Positions 44,627 to 54,011 of a stretch of 64,000 bases of DNA are shown here, one piece after another. Numbering within the stretch: position 1 is the stretch's first letter; the number at the start of each line of letters is the position of its first letter. Both the position numbers and the translations under genes were made by a program. Under the pieces are notes generated by a model that worked only from the letters and a program-made list of their open reading frames with translations, was not told the origin of the DNA and did no database searches. This stretch comes from Alphaproteobacteria bacterium HT1-32 (GTDB lineage Bacteria; Pseudomonadota; Alphaproteobacteria; Rhodospirillales; HT1-32), in assembly GCA_009649675.1 (NCBI GenBank), contig WJPL01000002.1, forward strand, positions 372,001 through 436,000, written 5' to 3'.

Positions 44627-46124
44627 ACAAAATCAGAATGACCTCCTGACATCCGGTTCTGCCGTTTCACGCAGGCTGGTAGCTGTCATCGATCTGGGAT
44701 CGAACTCCGTTCGCCTGGTAATCTATGACTGCGCGTCCCCGCATCCGGTCCCGTTTTTCAATGAGAAGGTTATTGCCGGCCTGGCTCAGGGCATTGAACA
44801 GTCCGGGCAACTCAGCCCCGAAGGTGTCGATCTGGCAATGGCGGCAATGAAGCGCTTCTCGCAGCTTTGCAAGCGGCTGGGGGTTGAGCATGTCTCGGTT
44901 CTGGCGACCGCAGCTGTAAGGGAAGCGGGTAACGGCCCCGCCTTTGTGACGGAGATCGAGGAGACCTGCGGTTTCAGTATCGAGATCATCAGTGGCGAAC
45001 GTGAAGCCCTGTTGTCGGCGATGGGGGTTCTGGCGGCCAATCCGAAGGCGGATGGTCTGGTCGGCGATATCGGTGGTGGCAGCCTTGATGTGATCGAACT
45101 CAAAGACGGCAAGGCCGGCCGGTTCGCGACCCTGCCGCTTGGGACAATCCGGTTGCCGGAGCATGTCGGCTACGACCGGAAAAAGGCCCGCGCCCGGGCT
45201 GACAAGCTGATTGGCGATGTCAGCTGGCTGGGTGAATTGCAGGGCAGAAGCTTTTACCCGGTTGGTGGTGCCTGGCGGGCACTGGGCCGGACAGCAATGG
45301 TGCAGGCATCATATCCGCTTGAGATCATTGATAACTATGTCATTGATCGGGCCTATGCGACGGATATTGCGCGTCTGGTGAGCAGCCAGAGTGCGGCCAG
45401 CCTGAAAACGATGTCGAGCATTCCGAAACGGCGTTCTGAGACTGTGCCGTTTGCTGCACTGGTTCTGGACCGGCTGCTGAAAGCCGCCAGGCCGGAGCGG
45501 GTTGTTTTCTCCGCCGCTTCAATGCGGGAGGGGGCTCTCTATGAGTACCTCAACCTGTTGAACGATGACCATGACCCGCTGCTGGACAGCTGCCGTGACC
45601 TGGCGGCGAAGGCGGGACGGGATGTGGTTGGCAAGGAACAGCTGGCAGATTGGATGGCTCCGCTGTTTCGGGAAGACGACCCGGCGACACCGGCACTTCG
45701 CAAGGCGGCGGCGTATCTGTCGAATATCAGCTGGATGGACCATCCGGAATACCGGGCGGACATGTCCTACCTGAAAATTCTCCAGGCGCCGTTCATCGGG
45801 CTCCGGCATTTTGATCGCGCCTTCCTGGCCATCGCGATTTACACACGTTACGAAGGCGAGGGCGGCGCGGGTATTGCCCGCAAGCTGCTGTCCGGTGATG
45901 CGCAGAAATCCGCTGCGGTTCTGGGGCTGGCATTGCGTCTGGCACATGGAATCGGTGCGGGGCAGCCGGACGCTGCCATGCGGACCAGTCTGTCACTCAG
46001 CAAGGATACGCTGACGCTGACACTTCCCCGCGACGACGCGCTTTACTCCGAGACGGCCTTTTCATCCCGGTTGAAGAAGCTTGCAGCACTCATGGGGCGC
46101 TCACCGGCTTTCGATTACAGCTGA
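44616..46124 (+). CDS. ppx: Exopolyphosphatase / pppGpp phosphohydrolase family
   Basis: 502 residues from the ATG at 44616, inside the end of ppk. It has an ASKHA fold: [15 protein letters not shown] (phosphate 1) and [13 protein letters not shown] (phosphate 2). The C-terminal HD-like helical part (about 300-500) is of the alphaproteobacterial type. It hydrolyses polyphosphate from the end and may act on pppGpp. Coupling to ppk means that synthesis and degradation of polyphosphate are expressed together. Confidence 0.94.
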   Translation: MKIKQNQNDLLTSGSAVSRRLVAVIDLGSNSVRLVIYDCASPHPVPFFNEKVIAGLAQGIEQSGQLSPEGVDLAMAAMKRFSQLCKRLGVEHVSVLATAAVREAGNGPAFVTEIEETCGFSIEIISGEREALLSAMGVLAANPKADGLVGDIGGGSLDVIELKDGKAGRFATLPLGTIRLPEHVGYDRKKARARADKLIGDVSWLGELQGRSFYPVGGAWRALGRTAMVQASYPLEIIDNYVIDRAYATDIARLVSSQSAASLKTMSSIPKRRSETVPFAALVLDRLLKAARPERVVFSAASMREGALYEYLNLLNDDHDPLLDSCRDLAAKAGRDVVGKEQLADWMAPLFREDDPATPALRKAAAYLSNISWMDHPEYRADMSYLKILQAPFIGLRHFDRAFLAIAIYTRYEGEGGAGIARKLLSGDAQKSAAVLGLALRLAHGIGAGQPDAAMRTSLSLSKDTLTLTLPRDDALYSETAFSSRLKKLAALMGRSPAFDYS

Positions 46125-46164
46125 AGCCGGTGAACGCGATTTTCCGTAACTGATCTCCCTGCGG

Positions 46165-47319
46165 TCAGTCGGCGGACCTGACCACGGCCAGTTCACCGTT
46201 CTTGATGGTGATGGCAAGTTTGCCATGCTTCATTTCCAGTGCCTCTGCCCCGAAGATTTCCCGACGCCAGCCCTTTGTGGCCTGAATATTGGCATTGTCA
46301 TCGGCGGCGAGCATCTCGATATCGGCGATTGAGGCGATCAGCTTCTGTGCAACACCGGATTTCTGGGTGCGTAACTTCAGCAGAACTTTCAGGATTTCAG
46401 CGACAGGACCGGCTTCCGGCGGAATTTCCTGACGTACCGGCGGTGTCGGGCACTGGTTGTTTGGCAGGTCGAGGCCACGTTTTACCGCTTCCAGAATATC
46501 GGTGCCGGAACGGCCATTGGCGAATCCCTGCGGCACGCTTCGGCAGGCACCTAGGCTGTTGGCATCACGCGGTTTCTGGGCCGCAATTTCCAGCAAGCCG
46601 TCATCTTTCATGATCCGGTTTCGGGGCACGTCCCGGGTCTGGGCCTCATTTTCCCGCCAGGCAGCCAGTTCCCGAAGGATGGCAAGGAATCGTGGTTTCG
46701 GATTGCGTGACTTGATACGTCGCCAGGCTTCCTGTGGTTCGACAATATAGGTCGAAGGCTGGGTCAGAACGTTCAGTTCTTCATCAATCCAGCTTCGTCG
46801 GCCATTCTTTTCCAGCTGATCGACCAGTTCCTCATAAATCACCCGCAGATGCGTTACGTCAGAGATTGCATAATCGAGCTGTTTTTGAGTGAGCGGGCGT
46901 CGTGCCCAGTCGGTAAAGCGGCTCGACTTGTCGATGCTCTGACGGACAATCTTGTTAACCAGCGCCTCATAGCCGATCTGGTCACCATAACCGCAGACCA
47001 TTGCTGCGATCTGGGTATCAAACAACGGGGTGGGAATGGCGCCCGCTTCCTTGAGGAAGATTTCAACATCCTGACGGGCGGCATGAAAGACCTTCAGAAC
47101 TGACGTATCGGCCATCAGCTTGTAGAGCGGCCCGAGGTCCATGCCCTCTGCCAGCGGGTCAATACAGGCGGCCTTGTCGATGCCGGCCACCTGTATCAGG
47201 CACAATACCGGCCAGTAGGTCCGGTCACGGATAAATTCTGTATCGATGGTGATATAGGGTTCTGCTGCCAGAGCCTGACAAAGCTCTGCGAGGGCATCTG
47301 TGTCCGTAATCATCATCAT
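46165..47319 (-). CDS. rnd: Ribonuclease D
   Basis: 384 residues, a DEDD 3'-5' exonuclease for tRNA 3' trimming. Exo I is at ITIDTEFIRDRTYWP (Asp and Glu), Exo II and III follow (YAISDVTHLRVIYEEL holds the last Asp and Tyr), and an HRDC domain lies near 205-290. The start is an ATGATGATG run, so 47319, 47316 or 47313 may be used. It follows the TRAP binding-protein gene by 35 bases and is convergent with ppx. Confidence 0.95.
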   Translation of the reverse strand: MMMITDTDALAELCQALAAEPYITIDTEFIRDRTYWPVLCLIQVAGIDKAACIDPLAEGMDLGPLYKLMADTSVLKVFHAARQDVEIFLKEAGAIPTPLFDTQIAAMVCGYGDQIGYEALVNKIVRQSIDKSSRFTDWARRPLTQKQLDYAISDVTHLRVIYEELVDQLEKNGRRSWIDEELNVLTQPSTYIVEPQEAWRRIKSRNPKPRFLAILRELAAWRENEAQTRDVPRNRIMKDDGLLEIAAQKPRDANSLGACRSVPQGFANGRSGTDILEAVKRGLDLPNNQCPTPPVRQEIPPEAGPVAEILKVLLKLRTQKSGVAQKLIASIADIEMLAADDNANIQATKGWRREIFGAEALEMKHGKLAITIKNGELAVVRSAD

Positions 47320-47354
47320 GTGCAGTTATATCCGTTCAGGCAGTTAAATCAGGG

Positions 47355-48437
47355 TTATGCGTCGAGGCCGGTCAGCCGTTGCTGGAGGCTTGGTCCGGTC
47401 ATCCAGCGGGAATATTCCGCCGCCTGGTCCCGGAAGGCCGTGAAGGAGTCATGAACTTTCCGTGTCAGCGGATCAGTTTCAGCAATTTCCGCCATCACTT
47501 CCCGTGATGCCTTGCCGAGCGCCCTGATGATGTCATCGGAGAACAGGCCAAGTTTGACGCCATGCTGTTCGACCAGCGGTTTCAGCGAGACCACGTTGTG
47601 ATAGTGGAAGTCTGCCGTTGCCTCATTGGCAATGGAAGAAGCCGCAGCCGCGACGATGGCCTGCAGGTCTGCGGGCAGGGCGTTAAAGGTTGCCTTGTTG
47701 ATGAAGACTTCCAGTGCGGGGCCGGGCTCATGGAAAGCGGCGGTGTAATAGAATTTGGCAACCTTGTGCAGACCAAAGGCAAGATCGTTCCAGGGGCCGA
47801 CCCATTCCGCTGCATCGACAGTACCGGAGGTCAGTGACGGGAAAATTTCGCCGGGGGGCATCATGGTCGGCGTTACCCCGACCCGGCGCATCACTTCGCC
47901 GCCAAGTCCGGCGATCCGCATTTTCAGACCTTTCAGGTCTTCCAGGGTATTGATTTCCTTGCGGAACCAGCCCGCAGCCTGAACACCCGATGAGCCCGCA
48001 TAGAACGGTTTTACACCGAAACCGTCATAGACTTCGTCCCACAGTTCCATGCCGCCGCCATAATACAGCCAGGCGGTCCGTTCGGTCGCTGTCATACCAA
48101 AAGGTACACCGGTGAAGAAATTCAGAGCCTTGGATTTGCCAACCCAGTAATAGGGGGTTCCCTGCGCCAGATCGGCGGTGCCGGACTGTACGGCGTCAAG
48201 GCATTCAAAGGGCGGAACCAGTTCACCGGCACCATAAACCTTGATCCTGATTCGGCCGCCACTAAGGGCCTCCACACGTTCTGCGAAGCGGACACCGTTG
48301 ACACCGACGCCCGGCACCTGCTTCGGCCAGGGCATCACCATCTTCCATTCAATGACATTCTGCGCGATAGCAGGCGCAGCCAGTCCGGCGCTTGCAGCAC
48401 CAAGGGCGCTGGCAGCAATAAACGTACGTCTTTTCAT
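47355..48437 (-). CDS. TRAP transporter substrate-binding protein (DctP family), Tat-exported
   Basis: 360 residues. The N-terminus MKRRTFIAASALGAASAG is a twin-arginine signal with an AIA|QN cleavage near residue 25. The mature protein has the DctP/TakP pattern (WKMVMPWPK at the start; EIFPSLTSGTVDAAEWVGPWND in the middle). The WVGPWND region carries the Trp and Asp positions that in TakP contact a 2-oxo acid, so an oxo acid or similar ligand is suggested. No DctQ or DctM gene is near it, so it must pair with a transporter elsewhere. Confidence 0.92.
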   Translation of the reverse strand: MKRRTFIAASALGAASAGLAAPAIAQNVIEWKMVMPWPKQVPGVGVNGVRFAERVEALSGGRIRIKVYGAGELVPPFECLDAVQSGTADLAQGTPYYWVGKSKALNFFTGVPFGMTATERTAWLYYGGGMELWDEVYDGFGVKPFYAGSSGVQAAGWFRKEINTLEDLKGLKMRIAGLGGEVMRRVGVTPTMMPPGEIFPSLTSGTVDAAEWVGPWNDLAFGLHKVAKFYYTAAFHEPGPALEVFINKATFNALPADLQAIVAAAASSIANEATADFHYHNVVSLKPLVEQHGVKLGLFSDDIIRALGKASREVMAEIAETDPLTRKVHDSFTAFRDQAAEYSRWMTGPSLQQRLTGLDA

Positions 48438-48576
48438 GGGTGAATCCTTCAGGTGAATATCCGGATGGAGATTAAACTATGGCTGCGGAGCGCTCAAACA
48501 CACCGTCTGTTCCTTGACATCGGACTGTCGATGCGCTTTCTCCCGATACGCCTGAACAACCCGTTGAGACACCCCC

Positions 48577-50400
48577 ATGCACGCTTATCGCACGCACAAT
48601 TGTGGCGAACTTCGCCTTGAACATGACGGTTCTGAAGTCCGCCTTTCCGGCTGGATTCACCGCAAGCGCGACCATGGCAACCTTCTGTTTGTCGATCTGC
48701 GCGATCATTATGGCCTGACCCAGACCGTGATTGATGTCTCCAGCCCGATCTTTGCGACTGTCGAAGGTCTGCGGGCTGAGAGCGTTGTCACGGTCACCGG
48801 ACGGGTGGTCAAACGTACCGATGACACGATCAACGATCGCCTGCCGACAGGTCATGTGGAAGTGGTGATTGATGCGATTGATGTACAATCAACCGCTGAA
48901 GTGCTGCCGATTCAGGTCGCCGGTGATGCGGAATTTCCGGAAGACCTGCGACTGAAATACCGGTTCATTGATTTGCGCCGTGAACGGCTGCACAAGAATC
49001 TGGTGTTGCGGTCAAATGTGATTTCCTCGATCCGCCGCCGCATGATCGATCAGGGCTTTACCGAATTCCAGACCCCGATACTGACGGCTTCGTCGCCGGA
49101 AGGGGCACGAGATTTTCTGGTGCCGAGCCGTCTGCATCCCGGCAAGTTCTATGCCCTGCCGCAGGCACCGCAGCAGTTCAAGCAGCTGTGCATGGTCGCG
49201 GGCTTTGACCGTTATTTCCAGATTGCCCCCTGCTTCCGGGATGAAGATGCCCGCGCTGACCGCAGTCCCGGCGAGTTTTATCAGCTCGATTTCGAGATGT
49301 CCTTCGTCACCCAGGATGACGTTTTTGCGGCGATCGAACCGGTATTGGCCGGCGTATTCCAGGAATTTGCCGATGGCCGCGACGTTACCAGCGCACCATT
49401 TCCGCGTATCACATTCGATGATGCGATGCGCCTCTATGGCTCGGACAAGCCTGACCTGCGCAACCCGCTGCTGATTTCCGATGTTACAGAGCCGTTCCGT
49501 GGCTCGAATTTTGGTATCTTCGCCCGCAATATCGACAAGGGTTCTGTGGTTCGCGCAATTCCGGCGCCGGGTGCTGCGGGGCAGCCGCGAAGCTATTTCG
49601 ACAAGGCAAATGACTGGGCGCGCAGTTCGGGTGCGGCCGGCCTGGGCTATATCACCTTCGCTGATGGTGAAGCCCGCGGCCCGATTGCCAAAAACCTTGA
49701 AGCCGACCGTATCGCGCAGATTCGTGAAGCAGCGGGCGTCAGCGACGGGGATGCGGTGTTCTTTGTCTGTGACAAGGAAGAAGCCGCAGCGAAGTTTGCC
49801 GGTCAGGTTCGCGAGAAGGTCTGTGATGATCTGGACCTTCGGGCAACCGGCCGGTTTGATTTCTGCTGGATCGTTGATTTCCCGATGTTCGAGCGTGATG
49901 AACAGACCGGCAAGATTGAATTCAGCCACAACCCGTTCTCCATGCCGCAGGGCGGTCTTGAGGCGCTGGAAACGATGGACCCGCTGGATATCAAGGCCTG
50001 GCAGTATGACATTGTCTGTAACGGTGTAGAGCTGTCTTCCGGTGCCATCCGGAACCATCGTCCGGATATCATGTTCAAGGCATTTGGAATTGCTGGTTAC
50101 GATGAGGAATTCGTCGAGGCAAAGTTCGGCGGTATGCTAAATGCATTCCGCTATGGTGCGCCGCCGCATGGTGGTTCGGCACCGGGTATCGACCGTATCG
50201 TCATGCTGCTGGCTGATGAGCCGAATATCCGTGAGGTCATCCTGTTCCCGATGAATCAGCAGGCACAGGACCTGATGATGCAGGCCCCGAACGAGGTCAG
50301 CGAATTGCAGCTCAAGGAACTGCATATCCGCAAGGAACTCCCGAAGGTGAAGAAGAAAGTGGCCGAAGGCGAAGCCCCGGCAGAGGCCGGGGGCGACTGA
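48577..50400 (+). CDS. aspS: Aspartyl-tRNA synthetase
   Basis: 607 residues, the bacterial-size AspRS with an OB-fold (1-105), class II core and the inserted GAD domain (about 290-420). Class II motif 2 ([25 protein letters not shown]) and motif 3 ([14 protein letters not shown]) are intact. Alphaproteobacterial AspRS often also charges tRNA-Asn for later amidation, but this is not decided here. It is divergent from the TRAP gene with 139 bases between starts, and followed by the TauE-like gene after 17 bases. Confidence 0.97.
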   Translation: MHAYRTHNCGELRLEHDGSEVRLSGWIHRKRDHGNLLFVDLRDHYGLTQTVIDVSSPIFATVEGLRAESVVTVTGRVVKRTDDTINDRLPTGHVEVVIDAIDVQSTAEVLPIQVAGDAEFPEDLRLKYRFIDLRRERLHKNLVLRSNVISSIRRRMIDQGFTEFQTPILTASSPEGARDFLVPSRLHPGKFYALPQAPQQFKQLCMVAGFDRYFQIAPCFRDEDARADRSPGEFYQLDFEMSFVTQDDVFAAIEPVLAGVFQEFADGRDVTSAPFPRITFDDAMRLYGSDKPDLRNPLLISDVTEPFRGSNFGIFARNIDKGSVVRAIPAPGAAGQPRSYFDKANDWARSSGAAGLGYITFADGEARGPIAKNLEADRIAQIREAAGVSDGDAVFFVCDKEEAAAKFAGQVREKVCDDLDLRATGRFDFCWIVDFPMFERDEQTGKIEFSHNPFSMPQGGLEALETMDPLDIKAWQYDIVCNGVELSSGAIRNHRPDIMFKAFGIAGYDEEFVEAKFGGMLNAFRYGAPPHGGSAPGIDRIVMLLADEPNIREVILFPMNQQAQDLMMQAPNEVSELQLKELHIRKELPKVKKKVAEGEAPAEAGGD

Positions 50401-50417
50401 GCAGCGGATAGCCCCGG

Positions 50418-51176
50418 ATGGTCGCCGGTTACGAAATACATGTCCTGCTGATTATCGGCGCCGCCTTTCTTGTGGCTGGCGGTATCAAGGGTGTGATTGG
50501 TGTTGGCACCCCGCTGGTTGTGGTACCGGTGGGCGCGCTGCTGTTGCCGCCGACCATTGTTCTGTCTTTCCTGATTGTTCCGATCATCGCGGCCAACGCC
50601 TATCAGTACTTCTCCAGCGAGTTACGGGGGGAAAGTATCCGGCGGTTCTGGCCGGCAGCGACGGCACAGCTTATCGCCGCGACGATCACGACGCAGTTTC
50701 TGGTTCGCATCGACCCGGACAATCTGAAACTGATGCTTGGTGTTGCCATTTCCTGTTTTGCCCTGTTGCAGGTCATTCGTGTCGATGTGGACATCGCGCC
50801 ACGGCATGAGCGCTTTCTGCAGATAGGCACCGGTGCGATGGCGGGCGGGATTGGCGGAGTGACCGGTTTTCAGGGACCGCTGCTGATGGTCATGCTGTTT
50901 ACCCTGAAAATAGGGAAGGACATGTTCGTCACGGCGATGGCGATGTTCTTTCTGGTCAGTTATCTGCCGATGTTCGCGACCCTGTCTGCGGCTTCCATTC
51001 TGGGCTGGCAGGAACTGCTGATTTCACTGGCGGCGACCGTACCGCTGGTTCTCGGGATCAAGTTCGGAGAACGTTTTCGCAAGCGGGTATCGCAGGAGCT
51101 GTTTCGCAAGCTGATCGCAACCATGCTGGTCATTATCGGCTGCAACCTGATCTGGATTTCACTCTCGGCTTCGTAA
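50418..51176 (+). CDS. TauE/SafE (TSUP) family permease
   Basis: 252 residues with seven to eight helices. The family repeat is visible: GIKGVIGVGTPLVVVP near the start, and GGIGGVTGFQGPLLMVML in the second half. TSUP proteins export sulfite, sulfoacetate or other organic anions. The direction and substrate cannot be read from sequence, and the neighbour aspS gives no clue. Confidence 0.9.
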   Translation: MVAGYEIHVLLIIGAAFLVAGGIKGVIGVGTPLVVVPVGALLLPPTIVLSFLIVPIIAANAYQYFSSELRGESIRRFWPAATAQLIAATITTQFLVRIDPDNLKLMLGVAISCFALLQVIRVDVDIAPRHERFLQIGTGAMAGGIGGVTGFQGPLLMVMLFTLKIGKDMFVTAMAMFFLVSYLPMFATLSAASILGWQELLISLAATVPLVLGIKFGERFRKRVSQELFRKLIATMLVIIGCNLIWISLSAS

Positions 51177-51268
51177 GCCTGTTGCCGTACTGCTGACAGC
51201 TATGTGAATTGTCCGTGTGCGGTGGTGACAGTATCTGTCAGTCACCCTCACAGGAGAAAGGCTCGAAC

Positions 51269-51739
51269 ATGTACCGGAATTTCAGCATTGTATCAGCGAC
51301 GGCGCTTGCGCTGACGCTTGCTATGACTTCTGCCGCATCGGCACAGAATGTCATTGAACTCACCCAGACCGGTTGTCAGTTCATTGAGCCGGAAGGCACG
51401 GATCTGGGTTATCAACCGCAGAAGGCAGATGACTGTCGGACCATCAACAAGGAATCAGGTTCAGAACGACTGACGAAATCTGAAACCCTGACCCTGAAGC
51501 CGGGAAAATATACTTTCAGGGTTGCGAACAAGAATGTTCCCTATGAACTGGGGTTCTGGATTCGCGAGGCGGATTACGACTGGCGCAATCCCCTGCACAA
51601 GATAACGAAAACCAGTGTTTCCGGTGGCGGCCTGTATGAAGGAGTCACGCAGGAATATACGGTTGAGCTGGAGCCGGGTGAGTATCTCTATTCCTGTCCT
51701 CTGAACCCGACGCCGGATTACCGGATTATCGTTCAGTAA
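51269..51739 (+). CDS. Secreted protein of unknown function, cupredoxin-like pattern possible
   Basis: 156 residues from the ATG at 51269 (CAGGAGAAAGG upstream). The signal peptide ends near residue 26 (ASA|QNV). The mature part is beta-rich, with Cys in TGCQF, DDCRT and a C-terminal LYSCPLNP. The tail (GEYLYSCPLNPTPDYRIIV) resembles the copper-binding Cys loop of plastocyanin-like proteins, but the downstream His of a type 1 copper site is missing, so copper binding is doubtful. No family is recognised. Confidence 0.7.
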   Translation: MYRNFSIVSATALALTLAMTSAASAQNVIELTQTGCQFIEPEGTDLGYQPQKADDCRTINKESGSERLTKSETLTLKPGKYTFRVANKNVPYELGFWIREADYDWRNPLHKITKTSVSGGGLYEGVTQEYTVELEPGEYLYSCPLNPTPDYRIIVQ

Positions 51740-52249
51740 TCAGGTCGACAGAAAGACGGGCCGGTCGAAGCGATTGAGGACGGCGAGGACTTTTTCGGTG
51801 CGTTGCACCTCCTCGCTGTTTTCCGCCCCGTAGCGTCGCTCGAAGTTCAGCCGCTCTTCCCAGTCCTGAAGGAAATCACGGGGCCGGTCCGGGTCAGCTT
51901 CCTCGCCTGTGAGAGCGCCGATTGTCTCATCATACCGGGGATCAAGTTCCGGCTGATAGGCCAGCATCGAATATTCCTGATAGGTCAGGACATCCTGGCT
52001 GTGAAGTTTCATTGCCAGATCAGCCATCTGCCGGGGGGACATCTTCCGGATGTTGGTGAAGCCGCCTTTGCCGGGTGGCAGGGCGCGGTTCTCGGCTTCG
52101 GCCTTTTCAATGGCTGCGGCTTCCGGGGCGACAAGATCGCGCCCCGGCTGACGGGTAGCCACCAGGCTGGTTCCCGGGCTGCTGTTTTCCCGTATCTCGG
52201 CCGGCGGCCGGGTGGTTTTCAGAAAACCGAATGTGGGTTCTATGCGCAT
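51740..52249 (-). CDS. Hypothetical protein linked to a diguanylate cyclase
   Basis: 169 residues. The first 65 look disordered (many Pro, Ser and Arg), followed by a helical region: MSPRQMADLAMKLHSQDVLT, then YQEYSMLAYQPELDPRYDE. No signal or membrane segment. It lies 22 bases after the GGDEF gene, so it is likely cotranscribed. No family is recognised; a cytoplasmic partner or effector of the cyclase is only an idea. Confidence 0.65.
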   Translation of the reverse strand: MRIEPTFGFLKTTRPPAEIRENSSPGTSLVATRQPGRDLVAPEAAAIEKAEAENRALPPGKGGFTNIRKMSPRQMADLAMKLHSQDVLTYQEYSMLAYQPELDPRYDETIGALTGEEADPDRPRDFLQDWEERLNFERRYGAENSEEVQRTEKVLAVLNRFDRPVFLST

Positions 52250-52271
52250 GCGTCTGGCCTGCCGTTCTCTC

Positions 52272-52997
52272 TCAGGCTACGCCCGTAGCGCCCTGAATGT
52301 CGCCGGAGTTTTCGTTCGCACTCTTGCGTGCGCGTTTCTGGCGGTACATCGCCTGATCGGCACGATCCAGCAGGACGGCCTCGTCATCGCGACCGCAGAA
52401 CATTTCGATTCCGAAGCTGGCAGAGATTGGCAGTGCGACAGAGCCAAAGGTTGCGACGGCGCTGTTCAGGGCCTTTTCGATTACCTTGGCACGACGGAAG
52501 GCGTTTTCGGTTGAGGCGCGTGTCAGCAGGACTGCAAACTCATCACCGCCGATACGGCCGACAATGTCGGTTTCCCGAACCAGATCACGCAGCAGACTGC
52601 CAACCTGTTGCAGCACGGCATCGCCGGCGGCATGCCCATAATGGTCGTTTACTTCCTTGAAACCATCAAGGTCGACGAAAATCACCGCACCGGTTTCCGT
52701 GTACCGGCGGGCATGGGCCAGCGCCAGTCGCAGTTCGGACATGAAGGCCCGGCGGTTATGCAGGGCGGTCAGTTCATCGGAATGGGCAAGCTGTTCAAGA
52801 TCGCGGATGCGGCGGGACTGGTCGGTCATGCGTGTCTGTGCCGTGGCGGCCAGCGCCAGCATTTCCTGCATGATGGCGTCGCGGACAATCGCATCACGGC
52901 GGCCGGCTGTTCTGCCGAGTGAACTGACAATGCGGCTGAAAGCCGTGACCAGATCGATATCACCGGTGACGGGAGAGGTCGTTGCCATCGTGTTCAT
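52272..52997 (-). CDS. Diguanylate cyclase (GGDEF), soluble
   Basis: 241 residues from the ATG at 52997. An N-terminal helical region (about 1-70, no transmembrane segment) is followed by the GGDEF domain with HSDELTALHNRRAFM at its start. The catalytic motif is intact (GRIGGDEFAVLL). Five residues before it is RETD, an RxxD inhibitory I-site for c-di-GMP feedback. It should make c-di-GMP from two GTP. The first codons are uncertain, since MNTM offers a second ATG. A cluster of GTTAAC sites lies upstream. Confidence 0.93.
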   Translation of the reverse strand: MNTMATTSPVTGDIDLVTAFSRIVSSLGRTAGRRDAIVRDAIMQEMLALAATAQTRMTDQSRRIRDLEQLAHSDELTALHNRRAFMSELRLALAHARRYTETGAVIFVDLDGFKEVNDHYGHAAGDAVLQQVGSLLRDLVRETDIVGRIGGDEFAVLLTRASTENAFRRAKVIEKALNSAVATFGSVALPISASFGIEMFCGRDDEAVLLDRADQAMYRQKRARKSANENSGDIQGATGVA

Positions 52998-53022
52998 TGT
53001 TGCTCGCTCCAGAAAGTGACGC

Positions 53023-53090
53023 GTTAACTTTGTGGAAACCTTCGCAATCACCGTGCCAGAATAAAAAGCGCAGAATATTAACGTGTTAAC
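53023..53090. promoter_or_regulatory. GTTAAC-rich region upstream of the cyclase gene
   Basis: GTTAAC occurs at 53023-53028 and 53085-53090, with another TTAAC at 53078-53082. TTAAC is the half-site of CtrA, a cell-cycle regulator of alphaproteobacteria, but the spacing (4 bases between the two nearest TTAA) is not the usual 7. It is recorded as a possible regulatory cluster only. Confidence 0.2.
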
Positions 53091-53205
53091 CGGATATTCA
53101 TCATCCAGGGCCGTGCCGGTCGGCAATATTTACCGGGTCAGGTGGCAGGAAATTCCCTGTTTTCCGGGGGCTGGTACAGCGGTACGGACGTGATAATCTC
53201 CGGTT

Positions 53206-53994
53206 ATGAAAACAGTTCTGTTAACGATTACCGCTTCTCTCGCCATCCTTCCGGCCAGCGCCGCGATGTCCGAGATCCGGCTGCAACCCCATCGTGCAGT
53301 GTATGAACTTTCGATGGCGGCAGATTCAACAAGCACCGGTGTCAGTGCGACAACGGGGGCCATTTTTTATGAGTTCACGGAAAGCTGTGATGGCTGGACA
53401 ACGAACAACCGGACAATCCTGCGCACCAGCTATGAGGAAGGCCCGGAACGCACATCTGACTGGACCTATTCCGGCTGGGAGTCCCATGACGGGAAGGATT
53501 ACCGGTTCAACGTGCATTCATCGACCAATGGCGAGAAGGGGCCTGATATCAGAGGGGCCGCCGAGTTGAATGATGAAGGCGGCAGTGTTGACTATCGCCA
53601 GCCGGTAACGCGAACCCTTTCTCTCGCGCAGGGAACAATATTTCCGGCGCGTCATATCGAGAGGCTGATTGCGGCAGCACAGTCTGGTGAAAATTTCCTG
53701 CTGGCTGACGTGTTTGACGGTTTCTCGGTCGATACTCCCTATTACTCGATCAACGCTTTTATCGGGCCACTGTCAGCACCGGCTGCTGATGCGAAGCCCG
53801 GCCTGAAAACGGACTCATGGAAAATGCGCCTCGCCTTTTTTGACAAGACGACGCGGTCCGAACAGCCATCCTACGAACTCGGTGTCCGGTATTTTGCCAA
53901 TGGCATTGCGACGGAGGTGGTGCAGGATTTCGGTGACCTGAAGATTGACGGCAAACTTCGTGAAATAGAGTTGTTGCCGCATCCGAAATGCTGA
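53206..53994 (+). CDS. eipB: EipB family (DUF1849) periplasmic envelope-integrity protein
   Basis: 262 residues. The signal peptide ends near residue 19 (ASA|AMSE). The N-terminal LQPHRAVYELSM and GAIFYEFTESCDGWTTNNR match the EipB beta-spiral domain. Cys61 and the C-terminal Cys262 (HPKC) are at the places of the conserved disulfide pair in Brucella EipB, which is needed for envelope integrity. No partner gene such as ttpA is in the window. The gene stands between divergent and convergent neighbours. Confidence 0.88.
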   Translation: MKTVLLTITASLAILPASAAMSEIRLQPHRAVYELSMAADSTSTGVSATTGAIFYEFTESCDGWTTNNRTILRTSYEEGPERTSDWTYSGWESHDGKDYRFNVHSSTNGEKGPDIRGAAELNDEGGSVDYRQPVTRTLSLAQGTIFPARHIERLIAAAQSGENFLLADVFDGFSVDTPYYSINAFIGPLSAPAADAKPGLKTDSWKMRLAFFDKTTRSEQPSYELGVRYFANGIATEVVQDFGDLKIDGKLREIELLPHPKC

Positions 53995-54011
53995 TCCGTC
54001 AGGAATAGCGG

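Noticed and set aside
49012-50058. Minus-strand frame of 348 codons opposite aspS
   Set aside because: Shadow of a strongly conserved gene; no recognisable product.
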